In this document: in pieces, positions 36,852 to 47,494 of the stretch
How positions within the stretch are numbered: the stretch's first letter is position 1
How the letters are laid out: each line of letters starts with the position of its first letter
Assembly: GCF_002846395.1 (NCBI RefSeq)
Contig: NZ_PJMU01000003.1
Location: 248,001 to 312,000, forward strand
From: Pontibacter ramchanderi
GTDB taxonomy: Bacteria; Bacteroidota; Bacteroidia; Cytophagales; Hymenobacteraceae
Length of the DNA: 64,000 nt
Reading direction: 5' to 3'
Position numbers and translations under genes: made by a program
Notes under the pieces: generated by a model
Seen by the model: the letters and a program-made list of their open reading frames with translations, nothing else
What the model was told of the DNA's origin: nothing
Databases searched by the model: none

Positions 36852-38114
36852 TTATAAAGTTTCAACCGGCAGGATTTCTTCTGCTTTAAGTCGTTCTGGT
36901 ATTTTATCAAGCGAGACATTTGCTGGTATGGCTGCCACAAAAACACCCTGCTGCTTCAGGAAGGCGGCATGCTGGCCGAGCTGCTGCGGCGACAGCGACA
37001 GTATAACCTGGCTTTGATCCTGTGACTGAAACAGTGCCTCTGATGGCACCTGCTCCAGAAATTTAGCGATTTGTTCGGGTTCACCCTGCAGCAAAATAGT
37101 GAGGCCGGTATCGCCTGCGGTGACGGTTGCCTGGTTGGTGCACAGCTTGGGGTAGGTATAGCGGTAGCCGCGCACAGCTGCCGCTACGTCGGCCCACACG
37201 GCTGAGCCGGTTGGGTGGCTACCGGCACCGCGGCCTTTCAGGAATTGTTTACCCGCAAACCGAGCTTCTACCTCCAGGCCATTAAATTCGGCCTCCACAT
37301 CGTACAGCGCATCCCCTGCAGGTATAAACGTAGGTATAACCTGCAACACCACTTGCCCATGGGCTACAGCTTTTAAGGACCCAACCAGCTTGATGCGGCA
37401 TTTCAACACATCAGCCAGCTCAATAGCTTCCGGGCTGATATGCTGAATCCCAAAATGCAGCACGTCCTCCGGATGCACCAGCACTCCATAAGCGTGTGCT
37501 GCCAGTATGCAGAGTTTGTGCAGGGCATCACCCCCTTCTACATCAAGGGCAGGATCGGCCTCGGCAAAGCCTAATTCCTGTGCCTGCCTCAAAGCGGAAT
37601 GATAGCTACCCCGCTCGGCATGCAGCTTGCTTAATATATAATTAGACGAACCGTTCAGAATACCCCTCACTTCTACCAGTGGCTCTGAGCCATAATAGGC
37701 CTCGAGTGTGCGCAACACAGGTATGCTGCCGCACACGGAGGCCTCATAAAGCAGTACGCCGCCGTAGCGTTGCTGTAGCTGTATCAGTTCCGGCAGGTTC
37801 TCGGAGATCACTTTCTTGTTGGCCGACACCACTGTTCTGCCCTGCTGCAGGGCTTGCCGAATTATGCCGAGCGCTTCTGCAGGATCGCTGATCAGCTCGG
37901 CTATTATATCCAAACTGGCATCCTGCAGCACTTCCTGCACATTGTAGGTAAAGGAGGATGCAGGCAGGCTGCGCGGTTTATCCTTGTCTTTCACGCAGAT
38001 ACTGCCGATTTCCCAGCCCAGGTGCCGGTTGGCCTCCACCACATCGTACAAGCCCTGCCCCACGCAGCCAAAACCGATCAACCCGATGCGTTTTCTAAAC
38101 TTCTGTATTTTCAT
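36852..38114 (-). CDS. hom: Homoserine dehydrogenase
   Basis: 420 residues. NAD(P) loop GLIGFGCVGQGL (12-23); SANKKVISEN with the substrate Lys; GILNGSSNYIL and GFAEADPALDVEGGDALHKL are hallmark motifs. The C-terminal about 80 residues form an ACT-like regulatory segment. It reduces aspartate semialdehyde to homoserine. It overlaps metX by 20 bases and ends the operon metY-metX-hom, so supply of homoserine is tied to the SAM-controlled operon. Confidence 0.94.
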   Translation of the reverse strand: MKIQKFRKRIGLIGFGCVGQGLYDVVEANRHLGWEIGSICVKDKDKPRSLPASSFTYNVQEVLQDASLDIIAELISDPAEALGIIRQALQQGRTVVSANKKVISENLPELIQLQQRYGGVLLYEASVCGSIPVLRTLEAYYGSEPLVEVRGILNGSSNYILSKLHAERGSYHSALRQAQELGFAEADPALDVEGGDALHKLCILAAHAYGVLVHPEDVLHFGIQHISPEAIELADVLKCRIKLVGSLKAVAHGQVVLQVIPTFIPAGDALYDVEAEFNGLEVEARFAGKQFLKGRGAGSHPTGSAVWADVAAAVRGYRYTYPKLCTNQATVTAGDTGLTILLQGEPEQIAKFLEQVPSEALFQSQDQSQVILSLSPQQLGQHAAFLKQQGVFVAAIPANVSLDKIPERLKAEEILPVETL

Positions 38115-39152
38115 AGTGTATATGCTTTACTGTTTCAGATTCATAAAACTCCCGGATAACCTGCGTGATTTGTGCCGTTTCCACTAAGAAGCCGTCGTGG
38201 CCATAGCCGGAGTGCAGCAGCGCAAATTTTGCTCCCGGCACCAGTCGCTGCAGCTGCTGCTGCTCCTCTACCGGGAAAAGCAAGTCGGTGTCGACGCCTA
38301 TAAAAAGACACTTCGCCTGTAACCGCTCCAGCGCTTTGGCTATACCTCCCCGGTCGCGGCCAATGTTGTGTGAGTCCATGGCTTTGGAAAGCAGCCAGTA
38401 AGTATAGGCATTGAAGCGCTGCGCCAGTTTCTCGCCTTGGTATACCTGGTAGGAAGCCGCCCGGAAATTGTCGGTGATGCTGTTGCCTGGCTCCTGCTGG
38501 CTCTCTTCGTAGCAGTTATAGTGCCGGTACGACAGCATGGCAATGGCACGCGCTGTTTTAAGTCCTGCTATACCTGCCTCAGCCGTGCTGATCTTCCAGG
38601 TTGGGTCCTGCCGGATGGCCATGCGCTGGCTCTCGTTAAAGGCGATGCCCCAGGCCGAGTGCCGCGCATTGGAGGCCACCTGTATCAGGTTTCCGAAAAC
38701 ATCGGGCTGCAGAATAGCCCACTCCAGCGCCTGCTGTCCGCCCAGCGAGCCGCCGAGCAAGGTATGCACCCTGGCTATACCCAGGTCCTGCCGCAGCAGG
38801 TCGAAGGCACGCACAATGTCCCGGTTCGTTAGTTGCGGGAAGCTGTGGTAGTATGGCTGGAGCGTTGCCGGATTAACTGCAAGTGGTCCCGTGGATCCAT
38901 AGCAGCCACCCAAGGTGTTCGCACAAACCACAAACCAGTCCGCCGGTTCATATAATTTCCCCTCGCCAAATAATTCGCCCCACCAGTCGGTGAAGTCCGA
39001 GCTGCCCGTGAGGGCGTGGCATACCCACACCACATTGCTTTGGTCTTGGTTGAGTTGTCCATAGGTTGTATAGGCCAGTTGGAAGCCGGGAAGCGAAGCC
39101 CCCGACTCCAGCTGGAATTGTTTCTGATAATGAAAAACTAATTGCTCAGGCA

Positions 39153-39153
<1 letters not shown>
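38095..39153 (-). CDS. metX: Homoserine O-acetyltransferase
   Basis: 352 residues, alpha/beta hydrolase. Signature VVWVCHALTGSSD and the nucleophile S136 in LLGGSLGGQQALEW, with D290 in GVDTDLLFP and H319 in GYGHDGFLVE. It makes O-acetylhomoserine for MetY. Its ATG shares one base with the stop of metY (TAATG arrangement), and its end overlaps hom by 20 bases: a tightly coupled operon. Confidence 0.95.
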
Positions 39154-40631
<1,478 letters not shown>

Positions 40632-40637
40632 TCACTG

Positions 40638-40772
40638 CTAGCAACAGCAGCTACACATGCACATTCGGCTACAGCAGGTGGTAGCGAAAACAGAGGCATG
40701 CAAATAAACCAGGCATTGGGTTGCCGGGGTTGATCGTAAAAAAAGCGGTGTTGGTGTTGTTCCCTTTTCCAT
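40638..40772 (-). CDS. Polycysteine leader peptide (44 aa), candidate attenuator
   Basis: ATG at 40772, TAG at 40638-40640. The peptide reads MEKGTTPTPLFLRSTPATQC and ends ATTCCSRMCMCSCCC: seven Cys in the last twelve residues (C33, C34, C38, C40, C42, C43, C44), the last three directly before the stop. It starts 7 bases after the SAM riboswitch 3' arm and stops 150 bases before metY. A ribosome short of charged tRNA-Cys would stall at the end. The Cys codons CTGCT can pair with AGCAG at the stop codon, and the same AGCAG can pair with a second CTGCT near 40607, a mutually exclusive arrangement. Polycysteine leaders are known attenuators of sulfur operons in mycobacteria; I know of none described in Bacteroidota. 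Confidence 0.72.
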   Translation of the reverse strand: MEKGTTPTPLFLRSTPATQCLVYLHASVFATTCCSRMCMCSCCC

Positions 40773-40778
40773 AACGTT

Positions 40779-40888
40779 ATCAATTTATATACATCCGGAC
40801 ATCCGGAATCAGGAATTAGCACCATGCACTGCGGCTGGTTGCTAGCGTTTCACAGAGCCTGTCTCTCCACGCTTCTTTATAAATCGAT
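40779..40888 (-). promoter_or_regulatory. SAM-I riboswitch aptamer
   Basis: Minus strand: P1 arms ATCGATTTATA (40888-40878) and TATAAATTGAT (40789-40779) close the element (one G-U). Inside are the SAM-I conserved blocks AAAGAAGCGTGGAGAGAC, then CTGTGAAACGCTAGCAACC and GTGCATGGTGCTAATTCC; AGCG/CGCT makes P2. The aptamer precedes metY-metX-hom and should lower expression when SAM is abundant. An extra GATTCCGGATGTCCGGATG segment lies between the P4 side and P1. I see no classical terminator directly overlapping P1. Confidence 0.87.
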
Positions 40889-40918
40889 ACCCACAAAGGG
40901 ATATCAGACTTGATGATG

Positions 40919-40950
40919 CAAAGCTAGAGCAGCATTTCAAAAAATCCAAA
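40919..40950 (-). promoter_or_regulatory. metY: Promoter of the riboswitch-metY-metX-hom transcript
   Basis: On the minus strand TTTG (40950-40947), 20-base spacer, TAGCTTTG (40926-40919), an exact TAnnTTTG box. The predicted start lies around 40912, about 24 bases before the aptamer. Confidence 0.65.
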
Positions 40951-41101
40951 TTATAATTTCAAATATTTTCAAGTTCATCAAAAAATCAATTTTACAAAAC
41001 TGCTTTTCAAGCCTTTACACACACTATAATAGCAACACGTTCTGCCTATTGGTTTAGAATCTTCGAATAAGTATAATTGCTTACACATAACAATCACCAG
41101 C

Positions 41102-41122
41102 TATACCTGTTGTGCAGGTATA
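41102..41122. repeat. Inverted pair TATACCTG / CAGGTATA
   Basis: Perfect 8-bp arms (41102-41109 and 41115-41122) with a 5-base loop, 20 bases before the SDR gene. Possible operator or 5' hairpin; the same word recurs throughout the window. Confidence 0.7.
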
Positions 41123-41141
41123 AACTACACGGCGAACACGC

Positions 41142-42626
41142 ATGAAAATACTCCTGACCGGCGCAAACGGCTACATTGGCAAACGAATTTTACCTGTGCT
41201 GGTAGAAGCAAAGCATGAGGTGGTCTGCCTGGTGCGCGACCCGCGCCGCTTTGAGGTGCCGGAGAGCTTGCAGGGCAAAATCCAGGTAGTACAAGGGGAT
41301 TTACTCAAACCGGAAAGTTTACAAAACCTGCCACGTGACATAGAGGCTGCCTATTACCTCGTGCATTCCATGGGCTCCGGCTCAGCTGACTTTGAGGAGG
41401 CCGAGAAAGCATCCGCCGCCAACTTCGTAAATTACCTGAACTCAACCAACGCCCGGCAACTGATTTACCTCAGCGGCATCGCCAACGACGCGCATTTGTC
41501 GCGCCACCTGTCTTCGCGGCGGCAGGTAGAGGATGTGCTGGCGCAGGCCAGGGCTTCGCTTACGGTGCTGCGGGCCGCCATCATCATCGGGTCTGGCAGT
41601 GCCTCGTTCGAGATCATCCGCGACCTGGTAGAAAAACTGCCTGTGATGGTGACACCGCGTTGGCTCAACTCCCGCTGCCAACCCATCGCCATACGCGACG
41701 TTATCTTTTACCTAACTGCCGTGCTCGCCCATGAAGGCTGCTATGGCAAACGCTTCGAAATTGGCGGGCCCGACGTGCTGACCTATAAGCAAATGCTGCT
41801 GCAACTGGCCAAAGTCCGGAACCTGAAACGCCGCATCTATACCTTGCCGGTGCTCACGCCAAAGCTCTCATCCTACTGGCTATACTTTGTCACGAGCACC
41901 AACTACGCCCTGGCCCGCAGCCTGGTGGAGAGTTTGCGCAACGATGCCGTAGTGAAAGACTGCAGCATACAACAGATAATCCCGCACAAGTGCCTTAGCT
42001 ACGAGAGCGCTCTGAATCTGGCTTTTACCAAGATGGAGCAGAACATGGTGGTGTCGAGTTGGAAGGATGCACTGGTGAGCGGCAACATGCAAATCGACTT
42101 CATGGATTTTGTACAAATTCCAGAGCATGGCGTCCTCACCGACCGGCAGCGCATGCGCTTTGACAGAGCCCCGGAAGAAGTGATGGAGAACATCTTGCGC
42201 ATCGGGGGTGAGCGTGGCTGGTACAAAACAGACTTTTTGTGGGAGATTCGCGGCCTGCTCGACAAACTGGTGGGCGGTGTCGGGCTGCAGCGCGGCAGAA
42301 GGCACCCGATTGATGTCAGAGTTGGTGATTCGATTGATTTCTGGCGTGTACTAGCCGTTGATCGTAAAACAGAGCGCCTGTTGCTCTATGCCGAAATGAA
42401 GCTACCGGGTGAGGCCTGGCTCCAGTTCCGGATCTGCCGCGAGCAGGATGGCAATTACCTCGAGCAGTTGGCCGCGTTCCGCCCGGATGGTTTGGCGGGC
42501 AGGCTGTACTGGTACGCCATGCTTCCTTTCCATTTTATAATTTTTAAAGGAATGGCGCATAATATCATCCATTACCAGGAGCCATTGGCGGATAAAATTT
42601 TGCCACCAACGCAACATTCTCCATAA
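41142..42626 (+). CDS. SDR-type NAD(P)-binding protein with C-terminal DUF2867
   Basis: 494 residues. Rossmann opening MKILLTGANGYIGKRILPVL (GxxGxxG), VHSMGSGSADF and the TVLRAAIIIGSGS segment are those of atypical extended SDRs (YbjT-like). The last about 150 residues (from PEHGVLTDRQRMRFD, with WYKTDFLWEIRGLLDKLVGG and GDSIDFWRVLAVD) form DUF2867. The architecture is common in Bacteroidota and actinobacteria; no reaction is established. It appears monocistronic, with a TATACCTG/CAGGTATA hairpin just upstream. Confidence 0.88.
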   Translation: MKILLTGANGYIGKRILPVLVEAKHEVVCLVRDPRRFEVPESLQGKIQVVQGDLLKPESLQNLPRDIEAAYYLVHSMGSGSADFEEAEKASAANFVNYLNSTNARQLIYLSGIANDAHLSRHLSSRRQVEDVLAQARASLTVLRAAIIIGSGSASFEIIRDLVEKLPVMVTPRWLNSRCQPIAIRDVIFYLTAVLAHEGCYGKRFEIGGPDVLTYKQMLLQLAKVRNLKRRIYTLPVLTPKLSSYWLYFVTSTNYALARSLVESLRNDAVVKDCSIQQIIPHKCLSYESALNLAFTKMEQNMVVSSWKDALVSGNMQIDFMDFVQIPEHGVLTDRQRMRFDRAPEEVMENILRIGGERGWYKTDFLWEIRGLLDKLVGGVGLQRGRRHPIDVRVGDSIDFWRVLAVDRKTERLLLYAEMKLPGEAWLQFRICREQDGNYLEQLAAFRPDGLAGRLYWYAMLPFHFIIFKGMAHNIIHYQEPLADKILPPTQHSP

Positions 42627-42770
42627 TGTACAAACAATAGATTTCAAAATATAAAACTATCACTATACTTAAGAGTATACAGCAGTGTCAGAACTCAGAG
42701 GAAAGTCCTTTCTGCCGTGGCATTTTACATTTATAGCTGTACCTTTTCACTCGCACCGACAAAAATATTT

Positions 42771-42778
42771 TAACTTTG
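42771..42778 (+). promoter_or_regulatory. purC: Promoter -7 box TAACTTTG before purC
   Basis: Exact TAnnTTTG match 24 bases before the ATG. It overlaps a TTG that would otherwise extend the gene, which supports the later start. Confidence 0.6.
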
Positions 42779-42802
42779 CCCCTCTCTAACCTAACAGACC
42801 TA

Positions 42803-43750
42803 ATGGAGGCCATAAAAGAAACTAACTTCTCCTTCGCCGGACAAACCGGTTTTTATAGAGGCAAGGTACGCGATGTATATTATTTCGAGGACCGTCTGGC
42901 GGTTATAGCCACCGACCGCATTTCTGCCTTTGACGTGGTTTTGCCGCGGGCTATACCTTATAAAGGACAGGTATTGAACCAAATAGCCAGCATAAACCTT
43001 AAAGCTACTTCGGACTTGGTGCCGAACTGGGTGCTCTTGACGCCGGACCCGAACGTAACCATTGGCTACCGCTGTGAGCCCTACAAAGTGGAAATGGTGA
43101 TCAGAGGTTACCTGGCTGGGCATGCCTGGCGCGAGTATAAGGCTGGCAAACGCAGCGTGTGCGGTGTGGCGCTTCCGGAAGGGCTGCGCGAAAACGACAA
43201 ACTGCCGGAGCCGATCATCACCCCGACTACCAAGGCAGACGAAGGGCACGATGAGGATATTTCGCGTGAAGAAATTCTGGCAAAAGGCATTGTATCTGAG
43301 CAAGAATATATTAAATTAGAAGCTTATACCCGGGCGCTCTTCGCAAGAGGCACCGAACTGGCCGCACAGCGCGGACTGATACTGGTAGACACCAAGTATG
43401 AGTTCGGCAACTACAACGGCGAGGTATACCTGATCGACGAGATCCACACGCCGGACTCTTCACGCTACTTTTACCTGGAAGGGTACCAGGAGCGTCAGCA
43501 GAACGGCGAGTCGCAGAAACAGCTGTCAAAAGAGTTTGTGCGCCAGTGGCTGATCGAGAACGGGTTTCAGGGAAAGGAAGGACAGGTTATACCTGAAATG
43601 ACTGATGAAGTGGTGAACAGTATTTCGGATCGCTACATCGAGTTGTACGAGGTTTTCACGGGACAGCCTTTTCACAAGGAAAGTTACGACAATGTGCTCT
43701 CACGCATTGAGAATCACATCGTAGAAAACATTTTTAACGAGAAAAATTAG
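42803..43750 (+). CDS. purC: SAICAR synthetase
   Basis: 315 residues from the ATG at 42803; the upstream in-frame TTG at 42776 lies in the promoter box. [32 protein letters not shown] and [11 protein letters not shown] are all diagnostic. It joins CAIR and aspartate in purine synthesis. It heads a plus-strand run purC-STAS-rnz with gaps of 55 and 13 bases. Confidence 0.96.
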   Translation: MEAIKETNFSFAGQTGFYRGKVRDVYYFEDRLAVIATDRISAFDVVLPRAIPYKGQVLNQIASINLKATSDLVPNWVLLTPDPNVTIGYRCEPYKVEMVIRGYLAGHAWREYKAGKRSVCGVALPEGLRENDKLPEPIITPTTKADEGHDEDISREEILAKGIVSEQEYIKLEAYTRALFARGTELAAQRGLILVDTKYEFGNYNGEVYLIDEIHTPDSSRYFYLEGYQERQQNGESQKQLSKEFVRQWLIENGFQGKEGQVIPEMTDEVVNSISDRYIELYEVFTGQPFHKESYDNVLSRIENHIVENIFNEKN

Positions 43751-43805
43751 AATTATTAACGTGGATTTTGGTACATTCGCGTTTAAATCCTTTACTGGTA
43801 GATCT

Positions 43806-44183
43806 ATGAAGTACACGATTGATAAGAAAGAAAACTACACGATTATCACGATAGACGAGAAGAAACTGGATACTTCAATCGCTCCGGATTTAAAATCTGA
43901 GTTCGTGAAACTGAATGCTGAAGGGATCACCAACCTGATTCTTGACCTCAATAACGTAAAATATACCGACTCTTCAGGCCTGAGCTCTATCCTGATCGCG
44001 AACAGACTTTGCAACTCCTCCAACGGCTTGCTGATTCTGACCAGCCTGCAGGACCACGTGATGAAACTGATCACAATCTCTAAACTGGAGTCTGTGCTGA
44101 ACATCCTTCCTACTGTGGAAGAGGCCATCGACCGTGTGTTTCTGCATGAGATCGAGCAGGACCTGACCAACAAGGAAGACTAG
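43806..44183 (+). CDS. STAS domain protein (anti-sigma factor antagonist-like)
   Basis: 125 residues from ATG 43806. Single STAS domain: ITNLILDLNNVKYTDSSGLSSILIANRLC contains the DSSG motif whose Ser is the phosphorylation site in SpoIIAA/RsbV-type antagonists. No anti-sigma kinase or PP2C phosphatase gene is nearby. The position between purC and rnz suggests co-expression with housekeeping functions rather than a stress cluster. The downstream rnz starts 13 bases later. Confidence 0.9.
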   Translation: MKYTIDKKENYTIITIDEKKLDTSIAPDLKSEFVKLNAEGITNLILDLNNVKYTDSSGLSSILIANRLCNSSNGLLILTSLQDHVMKLITISKLESVLNILPTVEEAIDRVFLHEIEQDLTNKED

Positions 44184-44196
44184 TCAACCCTACTTT

Positions 44197-45114
44197 GTGG
44201 ATTTCGAACTCAGGATACTCGGCAGTTCGTCGGCCACACCCTCGGCAAACCGGCACCACACAGCCCAATTGCTGACCATTGACAATCAGCTACACCTGAT
44301 TGATTGCGGAGAAGGAACCCAAATGCAGCTGATGCTTTACAAAATAAAGCATCAGCGCATTTCTAACATCTACATCAGCCACCTGCACGGCGACCACTAC
44401 TTCGGGCTGGCAGGCCTTCTCTCCACCATGCATTTGCAGGGCCGCCAACAGCCGCTGCACCTTTTCGGCCCTCCCGGCCTTTCCGAAATTCTCAGCCTTC
44501 AGCTCAAGTACTCCGGCACCAACCTGTGCTACAAACTCGTATTTCACGAGCTGGACACGAGCATTTACCGCAAAATCTACGAAGACAAAAAGATTACGGT
44601 ACACACGCTGCCTATGGAGCACCGCATACCCTGCTGTGGTTTTCTGTTCCGTGAAAAGCCAAAACCACGACCGCTGATCAAAGAGAACCTGCCCGGCTTC
44701 CTGACGCCGCCGCAACTCGTGCGTTTGAAATGGGGTGAGGACATCCGTGATGAGCAGGGCCAGGTGTTGGTACGAAACGCCGTCGTAACACTGGAGCCCA
44801 AGCGCAGCCGCAGCTACGCCTACTGCGCCGACAGCAGGTATAAGCCCGATCTCCTCCCCTTTTTAAAAGGCGTGGACTTGCTCTACCACGAGGCTACCTT
44901 TACCGACGACTTGCGCGAGCGGGCCCATTATACCTTCCATAGCACCGCCCGGCAGGCCGCCGAGATGGCCACTGCCGCTGAGGTGCGCCACCTCCTGCTG
45001 GGCCACTTTTCGGTACGCTACAAAGACCTCACGCCCCTGCTCGAGGAAGCAAAAGAAGTATTTGCGAAAACCGACCTGGCTACCGAAGGCAGCATCTTCT
45101 GCGTACAGGAATAG
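44197..45114 (+). CDS. rnz: Ribonuclease Z (GTG start)
   Basis: 305 residues, metallo-beta-lactamase fold of the short tRNase Z type. The metal motif is SHLHGDHYFG (H62, H64, D66, H67), followed by GLSEIL, MEHRIPCCGF and a C-terminal LLLGHFSVRY with the HxS/H region. It matures tRNA 3' ends. The only usable start is GTG at 44197 (MDFELRILGSSSATP, the normal family opening). Confidence 0.94.
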   Translation: MDFELRILGSSSATPSANRHHTAQLLTIDNQLHLIDCGEGTQMQLMLYKIKHQRISNIYISHLHGDHYFGLAGLLSTMHLQGRQQPLHLFGPPGLSEILSLQLKYSGTNLCYKLVFHELDTSIYRKIYEDKKITVHTLPMEHRIPCCGFLFREKPKPRPLIKENLPGFLTPPQLVRLKWGEDIRDEQGQVLVRNAVVTLEPKRSRSYAYCADSRYKPDLLPFLKGVDLLYHEATFTDDLRERAHYTFHSTARQAAEMATAAEVRHLLLGHFSVRYKDLTPLLEEAKEVFAKTDLATEGSIFCVQE

Positions 45115-45185
45115 GCAACACGCAAGCTATACCTGGATCCGTTTTAATCACAAAATTCTTATCTTGCCGCACCATCTCTATACCT

Positions 45186-45977
45186 ATGGCGGCAACTTCC
45201 TCCCTCGAAAAAAAACGTACCAATCTGTTCCTTGTCCTGAGCGGCATCTTCCTGGCCAATGCCCTGCTGGCAGAGCTGATCGGGGTCAAGATCTTTTCGG
45301 CGGAAGCACTGTTTGGTTTGCCAGGCGCCCAGATCGGGATCATGGGGGAGAAATTCGACTTCAACCTCACAGCCGGTGTCATCATCTGGCCGGTCGTGTT
45401 TGTGACCACCGACATCATCAATGAGTATTTTGGCAAATCGGGTGTCAAGAAGATCAGCATCCTGACGGTGATCCTGATCCTGTATGCTTTCCTGGTGATT
45501 ACGGTGGTGACGGGCCTGCCGCCTGCTGCTTTCTGGCTGGAACTGAACAACCAGGATGCAGCCGGCAACCCTTTTAACATCGACTACGCTTTCAACTCCA
45601 TTTACCGGCAGGGGCTGGGCATTATTATCGGTTCGTTGGCGGCTTTCCTGATCTCGCAGTTTCTGGACGCAACGGTATTTCACTGGCTACGCTCCTTTAC
45701 AGGCAGCAGCAAGATCTGGCTGCGGGCGACGGGCTCCACGCTGGTGTCGCAGCTGATCGACAGCGTGGTGGTGCTCTTTGTGGCCTTCTACATCTTCGGA
45801 AACTGGCCGATTTCGCTGGTGCTGTCGGTGGCGGTGATCAATTACATTTACAAGTTTTTCATTGCCATTGCCCTCACGCCTGTCCTATACCTAGCACATT
45901 ATCTCATAGACGGTTACCTGGGCCATCGTACCGCCGAAGCACTGATAGAGGCCGCTGCCGAGGAGAGCGAAAAATAG
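45186..45977 (+). CDS. yhhQ: Queuosine precursor transporter (YhhQ/VUT family)
   Basis: 263 residues, six to seven membrane segments, with TDIINEYFGKSGV as the family motif after FNLTAGVIIWPVVFVTTD, and RATGSTLVSQLIDSVVVLFVAFYI. The family imports queuosine precursors (preQ0/preQ1 or queuine) for tRNA modification. A TATCTTG word about 25 bases upstream may be its -7 box. There is no preQ1 riboswitch in the 71-base gap. Confidence 0.92.
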   Translation: MAATSSLEKKRTNLFLVLSGIFLANALLAELIGVKIFSAEALFGLPGAQIGIMGEKFDFNLTAGVIIWPVVFVTTDIINEYFGKSGVKKISILTVILILYAFLVITVVTGLPPAAFWLELNNQDAAGNPFNIDYAFNSIYRQGLGIIIGSLAAFLISQFLDATVFHWLRSFTGSSKIWLRATGSTLVSQLIDSVVVLFVAFYIFGNWPISLVLSVAVINYIYKFFIAIALTPVLYLAHYLIDGYLGHRTAEALIEAAAEESEK

Positions 45978-45993
45978 CCTGTGTCAGTAAATA

Positions 45994-46026
45994 TTTGCTT
46001 TTAACCTCAATAGAGCCGTATCTTTG
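45994..46026 (+). promoter_or_regulatory. Promoter TTTG-N21-TATCTTTG upstream of the EamA gene
   Basis: TTTG (45994-45997) and exact box TATCTTTG (46019-46026), followed by an untranslated leader of about 150 bases before the EamA ATG. Confidence 0.6.
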
Positions 46027-46109
46027 CGGTCTTGCAAAACGAAATGGCCGCACACTTAGCGCATACACAGATTTTCATCACGGGGTACGTCCTGCACGAC
46101 CTCTAGAAT

Positions 46110-46140
46110 GACCCACCTTTGCCATTGGGTCTGAGGACCC
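46110..46140 (+). promoter_or_regulatory. Two mutually exclusive hairpins in the EamA leader
   Basis: GACCCA (46110-46115) can pair with TGGGTC (46126-46131), while GGGTC (46127-46131) can pair with GACCC (46136-46140) around a TGAG loop. They share one arm, so only one can form. A 20-codon frame (46044-46106, peptide MAAHLAHTQIFITGYVLHDL) ends just before them; its reality is uncertain. Confidence 0.35.
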
Positions 46141-46185
46141 GCTCGTACACCTAATTTTCTACTGTTTTTTTCAGAAGGGACATCT

Positions 46186-47097
46186 ATGTTCAGAGGCATC
46201 CTTTTGGTATTTCTCGGAGCGTGTAGCTTCGGCATACTATCCACATTCGTAAAACTGGCCTACCAGGAAGGCTATACCTTGGGTGACGTCACCGGCACGC
46301 AGGTCTTCTTCGGCTTCGTGATACTTTGGAGCATTGTGCTGGTGCGGCACCTGATGGGGCACCGCACACTGGGGGTTACTACCATGGATAAACTTAAACT
46401 GGTGGCCATGGGCACCAGTACGGGTCTGGTGAGCATCTTCTATTACAAATGCGTGCAGGCGGTGCCAGCCTCTATTGCCATCCTGCTGCTGATGCAATTC
46501 ACTTGGATCAGTCTGTTGCTGGAGTCGGTGATCAAGCGCAAAATGCCCGAGCTGTCGCAAGTGGTGATGGTGCTGCTGGTACTGGTGGGAACGGCCATGG
46601 CAGGCAGACTTTTCTCCGGCACTATACCTGATTTCGACCTGGCCGGCGTTGGCTTTGGTTTGCTGGCGGCATTCTGTTATTCGGTGTTCCTGATGATCAA
46701 CGGGGCAGCCGGCAACAACCTGCACCCGACCACCAAAAGCGCGCTTTTACTGACAGGTGCCACCATCCTGGTGCTGAGCATTTTCCCGCCGATGTTCCTG
46801 GTCAACGGGGCTTTGGGAGATGGTCTGTTCAAGTGGGGCTTGCTGCTGGGTGTGTTCGGCACGGTTATTCCGCCGCTGTTCTTTGCCTACGGTATACCTA
46901 AAACCGGGCTGGCGCTTAGTGCCATTCTCAGTTCGGCGGAGTTGCCAGTGGCGGTGGCCATGTCCTATTTTGTGTTGCAGGAAGAGGTATGGACAGTGCA
47001 GTGGCTGGGCGTGGCGCTCATTCTCGTCGCCATTGCGGCAAGTAACCTAAACCGACTGTACCAGCGGCAGAAGAGCAGAAAGCTGACAACAGCCTAA
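46186..47097 (+). CDS. EamA/DMT family transporter
   Basis: 303 residues with ten hydrophobic segments in two EamA halves (first ending near VGTAMAGRLFS, second from GVGFGLLAAFCYSVFLM). Drug/metabolite superfamily permeases export or import small metabolites such as amino acids. Substrate unknown. It has an unusually long leader with its own promoter box and alternative hairpins. Confidence 0.9.
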   Translation: MFRGILLVFLGACSFGILSTFVKLAYQEGYTLGDVTGTQVFFGFVILWSIVLVRHLMGHRTLGVTTMDKLKLVAMGTSTGLVSIFYYKCVQAVPASIAILLLMQFTWISLLLESVIKRKMPELSQVVMVLLVLVGTAMAGRLFSGTIPDFDLAGVGFGLLAAFCYSVFLMINGAAGNNLHPTTKSALLLTGATILVLSIFPPMFLVNGALGDGLFKWGLLLGVFGTVIPPLFFAYGIPKTGLALSAILSSAELPVAVAMSYFVLQEEVWTVQWLGVALILVAIAASNLNRLYQRQKSRKLTTA

Positions 47098-47494
47098 ACG
47101 ATAAAGAATTGATTTTTATACCTAACCCGAGCAAGCCTATGATGTAATTGACTTTGAACTATAAGATTTGATTTTTTTTGAATGGCTGGGTGCCTGCTCC
47201 TGAGTGAAGCGCCTGGTCATTTGTTTTTTTGGGGTGAGTGGGAATTGTATGATCACAGAAAAGATACAATTTGCAACTGCTATTTTAGTTTCTCTCAACT
47301 GCACTCGCTTCACTTTCGTATCTCACATCCTGACAACAGGCAAGCGGCAAACATCACAGCAGCAACCTCCGCTACAACACACAATAAATTAATTTTTCAG
47401 CAGTTAAATTAGAAATAGTCTGGCTGGCAGCGTGCCGCTGAAAAACTGGTATATTTTCTGATAAGATTACCCCGAACGACAAACACAACACGAC
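47098..47494. other. Intergenic region before the NlpE-like gene
   Basis: 397 bases without a credible gene. It holds a TATACC word (47115), a 9-bp inverted repeat TTTTTCAGC (47393-47401) / GCTGAAAAA (47437-47445) and T-rich tracts. No certain promoter box. Confidence 0.5.
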
